From NCBI RefSeq assembly GCF_001269885.1, contig NZ_LHVH01000028.1, positions 25,893 through 89,892 on the forward strand: 64,000 bases of DNA, written 5' to 3'. How positions within the stretch are numbered: position 1 is the first letter of the stretch; each line of letters opens with the position of its first letter. A program made the translations under genes and the position numbers. Source of the DNA: Pseudomonas kilonensis. Its GTDB lineage: Bacteria > Pseudomonadota > Gammaproteobacteria > Pseudomonadales > Pseudomonadaceae. Below are positions 28,207 through 34,800 of this stretch, piece after piece. The notes beneath the pieces were generated by a model. That model saw only the letters and a list, made by a program, of their open reading frames with translations, had not been told where the DNA came from and did not search any database.

Positions 28207-28880
28207 TGGCAGCGCTCGTTGAACAGGTAGCCCAGGCCACGCACGGTGTCGATGGGTTTGAAGCCGGCCGGGGCTTCCAGCTTACGGCGCAGGCGCCCGA
28301 CCAGCACTTCGATGACATTGGGATCACGCTCGTCGTCATCGGGGTAAAGCTGCTCCATCAAGCGGTCCTTGGCCACCACTTGCTGGTGATGGCGCATGAG
28401 GTATTCGAGGATGCGGTATTCGTAGGCGGTCAACGCCAGCGGTTCCTCATCGAGGGACGCCTGCTTGCGATTGAGGTCGAGCAGCAACGGGCCGGCGACG
28501 ATGGTCGACTGGGTAAAGCCGCTGGAACGACGCAACAAGGCGTTCAACCGGGCCTCCAGCTCTTCGAACTGGAACGGCTTGACCACGTAGTCATCGGCAC
28601 CGGCGGCCAAGCCTTCGACCTTGTCCTGCCAGTTGCCGCGGGCGGTGAGGATCAGGATCGGAAACGTCTTGTCCTGTGAGCGCAGCCGGCGGATCAGCTC
28701 CAGCCCGCTGATGCCCGGCAGGCCCAGGTCGATCACCGCCAGGTCATGGTTGAATTCCCGGACCTGGTACAAGGCCTCTTCGGCATTGGCCACGGCCTGC
28801 ACCACATGGCCGCTGTCGGTGAGGCGGGTTTGCAGGTGGTGACGCAACAGCGCTTCGTCTTCGACGACCAGTAATTTCAT
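28203..28880 (-). CDS. phoP: response regulator PhoP
   Basis: 225 residues. OmpR-type: receiver with phospho-Asp in DLAVIDLGLPGISG (about residue 51), Lys in ADDYVVKPF, and a winged HTH ending TVRGLGYLFNERCQ. ATG 28880 is the family start (MKLLVVEDEALLRHHL). Downstream of oprH and overlapping phoQ, the standard oprH-phoP-phoQ order. Confidence 0.96.
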   Translation of the reverse strand: MKLLVVEDEALLRHHLQTRLTDSGHVVQAVANAEEALYQVREFNHDLAVIDLGLPGISGLELIRRLRSQDKTFPILILTARGNWQDKVEGLAAGADDYVVKPFQFEELEARLNALLRRSSGFTQSTIVAGPLLLDLNRKQASLDEEPLALTAYEYRILEYLMRHHQQVVAKDRLMEQLYPDDDERDPNVIEVLVGRLRRKLEAPAGFKPIDTVRGLGYLFNERCQ

Positions 28881-28936
28881 GGAGCCTCTCCCCAGGCAAA
28901 TCAAACAATCCAGTGCGGCGCACCTCAACGAAAGGC

Positions 28937-28962
28937 GCCGGATCGTCTTCGACCGATCCGGC
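28937..28962 (-). promoter_or_regulatory. Hairpin between oprH and phoP
   Basis: Perfect 9-bp stem GCCGGATCG / CGATCCGGC with an 8-nt loop. On the minus strand it is followed by a weak CCTTTC tract, so it could attenuate read-through from the strong oprH promoter into phoPQ. Confidence 0.55.
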
Positions 28963-28985
28963 TGGATACGCTCACCATCGACCGC

Positions 28986-29585
28986 TTAGAACGTGTAGTT
29001 CGCGGACAGGTACGTCTGGGCGCTGCTGGTCAGGTCCAGCGAGCCGACCTTGTCGCCACCGTGCGGGCTCATCTCGGTGCTGGCGTTGCTGCGCAGGTAA
29101 CGGTAACCCAGTTCAACCGAGGTGTTTTGCGAAATTTGTTGCAGCACGCCCCCTTGCAAGCCCACGGCGTAGCCGATGTCGCTGTCGCGGCTGAAGCCAG
29201 GAGAATCCTGGGTCAGCTTGGTCAGGCCCGCCGTACCGCCACCGAACAGTTTGGTGCTGCTGGTGACCGGATAGAACACATCGTAGCTGCCCAGCAGGTT
29301 TTCCTGGCGCAACTTGATGCCGTTGTGGCTGCCCGAGACATTGTCGTAGGTAGCGTAGTAGCGGCCCTGGTCGTTTTGCTTGCCCAGTCGCAGGCCATAC
29401 GTGGTGTCCTTGCCGATGATGCCGTCGGCGTTCGGGTGGTTCAGGGCGCTGTCCAAGGCGTCGGATTTCTTCACCTTGTCGCTGGTCTGGCCGAGGGTCA
29501 GGCTGGCGAAGTTGTCATCGGCGTGGGCCATGGCGCTGGCGCCCAGCACGGTGAAAGCCAACAGCAGTTTTTTCATAGCAGTCAT
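28986..29585 (-). CDS. oprH: outer-membrane protein OprH
   Basis: 199 residues. Small eight-strand beta-barrel that binds LPS and stabilises the outer membrane at low Mg2+. Signal peptide KKLLLAFTVLGASAMAHA; the C-terminus AQTYLSANYTF ends in Phe, the BAM signal. I chose ATG 29585 since AAGGAA lies 8 bp upstream. It is the first gene of oprH-phoP-phoQ and carries the PhoP sites. Confidence 0.93.
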   Translation of the reverse strand: MTAMKKLLLAFTVLGASAMAHADDNFASLTLGQTSDKVKKSDALDSALNHPNADGIIGKDTTYGLRLGKQNDQGRYYATYDNVSGSHNGIKLRQENLLGSYDVFYPVTSSTKLFGGGTAGLTKLTQDSPGFSRDSDIGYAVGLQGGVLQQISQNTSVELGYRYLRSNASTEMSPHGGDKVGSLDLTSSAQTYLSANYTF

Positions 29586-29646
29586 GGTCAAGTTCCTTTG
29601 CAGCGTGGATGTTTTGTGAAGTCGTGGTCACCTTAACCAGCCGTCC

Positions 29647-29674
29647 CTGAACACCCCTTGAACGTTCTCTGAAC
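29647..29674 (-). promoter_or_regulatory. Triple PhoP half-site array upstream of oprH
   Basis: On the minus strand GTTCAG-N5-GTTCAA-N5-GTTCAG: three hexamers at exact 11-bp period. PhoP boxes are two such direct repeats; the third may allow a higher-order complex. The 144-bp intergenic region also serves the divergent hydrolase gene. Confidence 0.82.
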
Positions 29675-29729
29675 CTGCGCTGAATGAATCGGCTAATCTG
29701 TGCGGACCACTTTTATAAGGAGATCCGTC

Positions 29730-30518
29730 ATGCGCAGGCTGCTTGCTGTTGTACTTCTGGCCATGAGCGGCGTGAGCCACGCCGCCATCCAGACCCAGGA
29801 ACTCCCCTACACCAGTGCCGACGGCACCCAGCTGATCGGCTATTACGCGTATGACGACGCCGTCAAAGGCCCGCGCCCAGGCGTGGTGGTGGTGCATGAA
29901 TGGTGGGGGCTGAACGACTACGCCAAGCGCCGTGCCCGTGACCTCGCCGGCCTGGGCTATAGCGCCCTGGCCATCGACATGTACGGCGACGGCAAGAACA
30001 CCGAACACCCCAAGGACGCCATGGCCTTCATGCAGGCGGCGCTCAAGGACGGCAAGGCGGCCAGTGCCCGCTTCCAGGCCGGTCTCGACCTGCTGAAGAA
30101 ACAGCCTCAGACCGATCCGGACAAACTCGCTGCCATCGGCTACTGCTTCGGCGGCAAGGTGGTGCTCGATGCGGCGCGCCAGGGTGTGCCGCTGGCCGGC
30201 GTGGTGAGTTTCCACGGTGCGCTGGTGACCAACACCCCGGCAACGCCGGGCAGCGTCAAGGCCAAGATACTGGTCGAGCATGGCGCCCTGGACAGCATGG
30301 TCACCCAGGACAACGTCACCGCGTTCAAGAGCGAGATGGACAAGGCCGGCGCCGACTATAAATTCGTCAACCTCGAGGGTGCCAAGCACGGCTTCAGCAA
30401 CCCCGAGGCCGACCGCTTGAGCCACGGCGAACATGGCGGGCCGGACATTGGCTACAACAAGGAAGCCGATGAAAAGTCGTGGGCGGATATGCAGAAGTTC
30501 TTCAAGAAAATCTTCTAG
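29730..30518 (+). CDS. dienelactone hydrolase family protein, exported
   Basis: 262 residues. Signal peptide MRRLLAVVLLAMSGVSHA. Alpha/beta hydrolase with the Cys nucleophile in IGYCFGGKV, the acid Asp in EHGALDSMV, and His in AKHGFSNPEA. The Cys in place of Ser is typical of the dienelactone hydrolase group. AAGGAG before ATG 29730. The periplasmic location is inferred from the signal; the substrate is unknown. Confidence 0.88.
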   Translation: MRRLLAVVLLAMSGVSHAAIQTQELPYTSADGTQLIGYYAYDDAVKGPRPGVVVVHEWWGLNDYAKRRARDLAGLGYSALAIDMYGDGKNTEHPKDAMAFMQAALKDGKAASARFQAGLDLLKKQPQTDPDKLAAIGYCFGGKVVLDAARQGVPLAGVVSFHGALVTNTPATPGSVKAKILVEHGALDSMVTQDNVTAFKSEMDKAGADYKFVNLEGAKHGFSNPEADRLSHGEHGGPDIGYNKEADEKSWADMQKFFKKIF

Positions 30519-30527
30519 TACATCCCC

Positions 30528-30649
30528 CTGTGGCGAGGGGATTGTGGGAGCAAAGCTTGCTCGCGACCCAGGCGACTCGATTTCTGGAAGACCACATCGC
30601 CTTCATCGCGGGCAAGCCTTGCTCCCACAGCAAGCTCCCTCGCCACAAA
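30528..30649. repeat. Nested REP: family A2 unit inside family D arms
   Basis: The inner unit 30543-30630 has the CTCGATTTCTGGAAGACC interior shared with 20780 and 23800. It is flanked by CCTGTGGCGAGGGGATTG and CCCTCGCCACAAA. Confidence 0.8.
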
Positions 30650-30718
30650 AGCCGGCTTCTGCTCCCTACACACGCCCCCCACTACCCAGCCTCAGGCCAA
30701 CCCGGCAAAATGCCCGGC

Positions 30719-31444
30719 ATGAACACACTCCCTACCCTGCCCGCCTGCTGCTCGCCTTTGGATGAACATTGGCTCTTGCCCGATGCCCTGCCCGATACGG
30801 TGCTGCTGAGCACCCGCTTCGACCCGTTGTTGCTGGTGAACGCCGACTTCTCAAGCAGTGCCATCGAGCCCCCGGCGAGCATCCAGCGCTCGGTCGCCAA
30901 GCGCCAGGCAGAATTCCTGGCCGGGCGGATCTGCGCCCGGGCGGCCTTGCAGCGGCTCGACGGCCAGGCCTGCGTGCCGGCCATCGGCGAAGACCGCGCC
31001 CCGGTGTGGCCGGCGCATGTCAGCGGTTCGATCACCCACAGCACCGGTCGGGCAGCGGCCATCGTCGCGAAAAAAGATCACTGGCAAGGGCTGGGCATGG
31101 ACGTGGAAAACCTCCTCGACCCCGAGCGCGCCGAACGCCTGGCCGGCGAAATCCTCACCTCGCCAGAGTTGCAGCGCATGACCCGTCTCACGCACGATGA
31201 CCGGGCCTTGCTGGTGACCCTGACCTTTTCCGTGAAGGAAAGCCTGTTCAAGGCGCTGTATCCGATCGTCAGGCAGCGCTTTTATTTCGAGCATGCCGAG
31301 GTGCTGGACTGGACACCCGATGGACAGGTGCGCCTGCGTTTGCTGACGGACCTGTCGGCCGAGTGGTGCCATGGCAGTGAACTGCAGGCGCAGTTTGGGG
31401 TGAAGGATGGGCAGCTATTGAGCCTGGTGGGGATCAAGGCCTGA
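30719..31444 (+). CDS. pcpS: 4'-phosphopantetheinyl transferase PcpS (EntD/Sfp type)
   Basis: 241 residues, as in P. aeruginosa PcpS (242). It moves phosphopantetheine from CoA to acyl, aryl or peptidyl carrier proteins for fatty acid and siderophore synthesis. Motifs: RQAEFLAGRICARAAL, ITHSTGRAAAIV, the Mg-binding GMDVEN, and FSVKESLFKALYP. Pseudomonads often have this single PPTase, so it is probably essential. ATG 30719; the longer frame runs back through the REP. Confidence 0.93.
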   Translation: MNTLPTLPACCSPLDEHWLLPDALPDTVLLSTRFDPLLLVNADFSSSAIEPPASIQRSVAKRQAEFLAGRICARAALQRLDGQACVPAIGEDRAPVWPAHVSGSITHSTGRAAAIVAKKDHWQGLGMDVENLLDPERAERLAGEILTSPELQRMTRLTHDDRALLVTLTFSVKESLFKALYPIVRQRFYFEHAEVLDWTPDGQVRLRLLTDLSAEWCHGSELQAQFGVKDGQLLSLVGIKA

Positions 31445-31468
31445 GAGCTGTGCTGCTTTTCAGGGCCT

Positions 31469-31552
31469 CATCGCGGGCAAGCCTTGCTCCCACAGCAAAC
31501 CACACTTAAATCAGGGAGCACTGATCTGTGGGAGCAAGGCTTGCCCGCGATG
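31469..31552. repeat. REP doublet (family A, CAAGGCTTGCCCGCGA variant)
   Basis: CATCGCGGGCAAGCCTTGCT ... inverse AGCAAGGCTTGCCCGCGATG, between convergent genes. Confidence 0.9.
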
Positions 31553-31576
31553 GCGGTCGATCAGGCACCCCACCTA

Positions 31577-33187
31577 TCAAGACCTGTCCTGATGCCGCGG
31601 CCAACTCAAGCTGAAGCACGCCCCACCCAGACTCTTGCTCTTGCCGATCAGTGCCCGACCGTCGTGCCAGTGGATGATCCGTCGCACGATCGACAACCCC
31701 AGCCCATGGCCGCCCGAAGCCCGGGCACGGCTGTCGTCCAGGCGCAGGAAGGGCTTGAAGATCCGCTCCCACGCCGCTTCCGGCACACCAGGCCCGTCGT
31801 CTTCCACGTCCACCCGGCAGCGCAACTGGCCCACCTGGTAGCTGACGGTGACTCGGGAACTGGCGTGGCGCATGGCGTTGCCCACCAGGTTCTGCAGGGC
31901 GCGATGCAGAAAGCGTGGCTCGGCCTCGACCCAGGCGCCGTCGCAATCGGCGGCCGACAGGCATAGACCGCGCTCGACCGTGATCCCGGCCCGCAACGGC
32001 CCCAGCTCATCGATCACTTGATTGACCAGCGCATCGAGGTCCACCCGCTGGAAATTCAGGGCCGGCGACCCCTGTTCCAGCCGCGCATAGGTGAGCATTT
32101 CGTCCACCAGCCGATCCAGGTCTTCGATGTCGTGGTCCATGCCCGCCAGGTATTTGTCCCGGGCCTGGGACGTGGTGGCGCTGCCGAGCATTTCCAGGCC
32201 GAAGCGCAGGCGCGCCACCGGGGTACGCAATTCGTGGGACACCGCCCGCACCAGCTCACGCTGGATCGCCAACAGTTGCTGCAGGTGCTCGGCCATGCCG
32301 TTGAACGCCGCGGCCAGTCGCCCGACCGAGTCGGCGCCTCGGGCCGGCACCCGGGTTTCCAGGCTGCCCTGGGCGATCTGGGTAGCGGCCGACTCCAGGC
32401 CACGCAAGCGCCGCTCCAATTGGCGCACCAACAGGTAGACGATCAAGCCGATCAGGCTCAACCCCAGCGCCGCGATCAACACCAGCCATTGCGGCGGATA
32501 AGGGTTCATCTGGTACAGCGGACCGATCTCCAGCACCCACGGCGTGCCGACCATCCCGGCGAAGACCCGGATGGAGTCGCCGCCCTTGCCCAGCGCCATC
32601 ACCGTATCGCCCTCGGACACACGACGGCGCTGGTCTTCGTCCATGTCGGCCTGCTCGGCGGTCATGAGCCGCAGGTCGAAACCGAAACCTTTTTCCTGCG
32701 CCAATTGGGCGAGCCGCTGGGGTTGATCGGCTACCGGGTAACGCACCAGCTCGTCGGCCAACAGGTAGATGGTCGCGCGGGCCAGTTGTTCGCTGATCTG
32801 CTGGACTTCCCCCACCAACATCAGTTGTTCGCCATCGCTGACCAGCCGATAGACTTTCGCCGCGTGCGGCCCGGTCTGCTCGACCAACGCCTGGCCGCGC
32901 AGTACGCGGGTGCGCTGGCCAAGGTCGAGGTCGGTCTGGGTGAAGGTCTGCAACGCCAGGGGAATGCCCAGCAGGCGCTCCCACACCAGCAACGCCCGCC
33001 GCCGTTCGGTGTCGTTCATCGGCCGCAGGTTGTCGGCCATCAACGAAAACGTACCGTGGGCCAGGCGCTCGCGGTATTGCTCGCTGCGGGTCTGGTTGAG
33101 CAGGTGCAAGGCCAGCACACCGAGGACCGCCACCAGCACCAGTGCCGCACACATACCGCCATAAATACGCAGGAAGATCGAATTCAC
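31577..33187 (-). CDS. sensor histidine kinase, RstB-like
   Basis: 536 residues with a GTG start overlapping the regulator gene by four bases. TM1 at about 8-28, periplasmic domain to about 290, TM2 near 295-315, HAMP, then HisKA with H in VRAVSHELRTPVARL, N-box ALQNLVGNAMRHA, and G-boxes DDGPGVP and GGHGLGLSIVR. The N-terminal MNSIFLRIYGGMCAAL and the downstream partner resemble the RstAB system. Signal unknown. Confidence 0.88.
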   Translation of the reverse strand: MNSIFLRIYGGMCAALVLVAVLGVLALHLLNQTRSEQYRERLAHGTFSLMADNLRPMNDTERRRALLVWERLLGIPLALQTFTQTDLDLGQRTRVLRGQALVEQTGPHAAKVYRLVSDGEQLMLVGEVQQISEQLARATIYLLADELVRYPVADQPQRLAQLAQEKGFGFDLRLMTAEQADMDEDQRRRVSEGDTVMALGKGGDSIRVFAGMVGTPWVLEIGPLYQMNPYPPQWLVLIAALGLSLIGLIVYLLVRQLERRLRGLESAATQIAQGSLETRVPARGADSVGRLAAAFNGMAEHLQQLLAIQRELVRAVSHELRTPVARLRFGLEMLGSATTSQARDKYLAGMDHDIEDLDRLVDEMLTYARLEQGSPALNFQRVDLDALVNQVIDELGPLRAGITVERGLCLSAADCDGAWVEAEPRFLHRALQNLVGNAMRHASSRVTVSYQVGQLRCRVDVEDDGPGVPEAAWERIFKPFLRLDDSRARASGGHGLGLSIVRRIIHWHDGRALIGKSKSLGGACFSLSWPRHQDRS

Positions 33188-33906
33188 GGTGCGAGGTCTA
33201 CGCAGGCTTCAGGAACGAACAGGTAGCCTTTGCTGCGAATGGTCTTGATCAACCGTGGATGGTCCGGGTCGTCGCCGATCTTGGGGCGGATACGTGAAAT
33301 GCGCACATCGATGGAACGGTCCTGGCCGTCATAACCAATGCCGCGCAGGGCGGTAAAGATTTCTTCCCGAGACAGGATGCGCCCGGCATTGGACACCAGC
33401 AGCCACAGCAGGTCGAATTCGGCGCTGGTCAGCTCGATACCGTTGCCCTGCAACCAGGCTTCGCGCAGGGCGTCGTCGACCACCAGCGGGCCGAATTGCA
33501 GGCGTCGCGGCTTCTGCGCGACGTTCGGCTCCGGTTCGCTGCGCCGCAGCAGGGCCTGGATGCGCGCCAGGAGCAAACGCGGGCGAACCGGCTTGCAGAC
33601 GTAATCATCGGCGCCCAGGTCCAGGCCCTGGATCTGATCGGTGTCGTCGGTGCGGGCGGTGAGCATCAGGATCGGCCCGTCATAGTGCTCGCGCACCTTG
33701 CGACAGATGCTCAGGCCGTCTTCGCCGGGCAGCATCAGGTCGAGGACCACCAGGTCCGGCTGCTCGGCAATGATCCGCGCCGCCGCCACCGCGCCGTCGC
33801 CTTCGATGGCGACACGCAATCCGTTGCTTTCGAGGTATTCCCGGGTCAGCTCGGCCAGACGCTGGTCATCCTCGACGATCAATACCTGCCAGGCTTCTTG
33901 TTCCAC
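33184..33906 (-). CDS. response regulator, OmpR family, RstA-like
   Basis: 240 residues, GTG start with ACGAGG upstream. Receiver with phospho-Asp in DLVVLDLMLPGEDGL and Lys in ADDYVCKPVRP; winged HTH with SAEFDLLWLLVSNAG and IRSKGYLFVPE. Partner of the overlapping kinase gene. It lies upstream of and divergent from nrdA; other pseudomonads have the same neighbourhood. Confidence 0.9.
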   Translation of the reverse strand: MEQEAWQVLIVEDDQRLAELTREYLESNGLRVAIEGDGAVAAARIIAEQPDLVVLDLMLPGEDGLSICRKVREHYDGPILMLTARTDDTDQIQGLDLGADDYVCKPVRPRLLLARIQALLRRSEPEPNVAQKPRRLQFGPLVVDDALREAWLQGNGIELTSAEFDLLWLLVSNAGRILSREEIFTALRGIGYDGQDRSIDVRISRIRPKIGDDPDHPRLIKTIRSKGYLFVPEACVDLAP

Positions 33907-33974
33907 TGGGGCCTCGTCTTGCTGCGAATATAAAAGGAAGGATCAGCACAAACCCCTGTGGCGAACACAAAACC

Positions 33975-34096
33975 CTGTGGCGAGGGGATTTATCCCCGCT
34001 GGGCTGCGCAGCAGCCCCACATTGGCAACCGTGCGTGTCAGACAGAACGCAGGGGGCCGCTTCGCGACCCAGCGGGGATAAATCCCCTCGCCACAA
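33975..34096. repeat. Family D repeat, second copy
   Basis: CCTGTGGCGAGGGGATTTAT to GGATAAATCCCCTCGCCACA, very like the copy at 26703, including the GTCAGACAG interior. A partial extra CCCTGTGGCGAA lies just upstream at about 33954. Confidence 0.88.
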
Positions 34097-34340
34097 GTGT
34101 CCGCTTCGAATACAGCCCCCGTCTTTTTGTCATGTTAAAGGAGGATAAACACACCCACGCATGGGCCGATTGTATAAACGTCGCCTGCGCGGAAAACAAG
34201 CGGACAAATGCGTTTCGATCGGCTGGGTTTTATGTGGTAATGTCCGCGCCCGCAAAAACCACCGGGCTGTTTTCGGATCGTCGAAATCGACGAAAAAAGG
34301 TCCACTCCAGCTAGGTCGCGGCCTACAGAGCAGTTCCACG

Positions 34341-34374
34341 TTTCGCACACAAATTACGCACAGGCTTATCCACA
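34341..34374 (+). promoter_or_regulatory. Three tandem DnaA-like boxes upstream of nrdA
   Basis: TTATCCACA at 34366-34374 is a perfect DnaA box. TTACGCACA (34354-34362) and TTTCGCACA (34341-34349) each differ at one position and share orientation, 12-13 bp apart. They end just before the -35 element of the likely nrdA promoter. DnaA control of nrdA is known in E. coli. Confidence 0.75.
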
Positions 34375-34383
34375 GGTAGTACG

Positions 34384-34447
34384 TTGCATACCCCCCAAAA
34401 ACGCATTATCTTGTAGCCCGCCGCGCAAAAAACCCTACATGTAGGGT
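34384..34447 (+). promoter_or_regulatory. nrdA promoter with NrdR-box pair
   Basis: -35 TTGCAT (34384-34389), 17-bp spacer, -10 TATCTT (34407-34412). ACGCATTATCTTGTAG at 34401-34416 matches 11 of 16 NrdR-box positions and covers the -10. ACCCTACATGTAGGGT at 34432-34447, inside a perfect 20-bp palindrome, matches 12 of 16. The boxes are 31 bp apart, the spacing expected for NrdR pairs. Confidence 0.75.
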
Positions 34448-34800
34448 TTCAGGCCAAAAACCAAACACAAGTCGGGCAGAGAATTCAAGCGCTTTTCTTG
34501 CTTCTGTCCAGCTGAAACACCGAATTCCCCCAAGCCCAGACCGCCCCTGCGGATGGCAACTGTTTCAAGGTCGAAAACGACCGAAACGGTACGGGTGTTG
34601 CAGTCAATTGCTGCCACCCCGTCAACCCGGTTTCGAGCCTCGCTCGCAACCTGAGAACTTCGGATGGAAGCGGCATTAAACGCCTGCTTCCTACTGTCCC
34701 GAGGTTGTTATGCCCGGCGCCAGTCGGTTGTAGTGCTTCAGGACGGAACGGTGGGCACCGTGATGGTGCCCAAACAAACATAGAGAACGTGGAGACACCC
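34448..34800 (+). promoter_or_regulatory. Long nrdA leader with candidate RNA structure
   Basis: About 350 nt from the predicted start to the nrdA ATG. Stems seen: GCAACCT (34646-34652) with AGGTTGT (34702-34708) enclosing GGAAGCGGC (34666-34674) / GCC-T-GCTTCC (34682-34691), then GGGCACC-GTGAT-GGTGCCC (34753-34771). A seven-codon reading frame (MPGASRL, 34710-34733) has GAGG five bases upstream, partly inside the outer stem. No known riboswitch motif is recognised. Confidence 0.45.
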
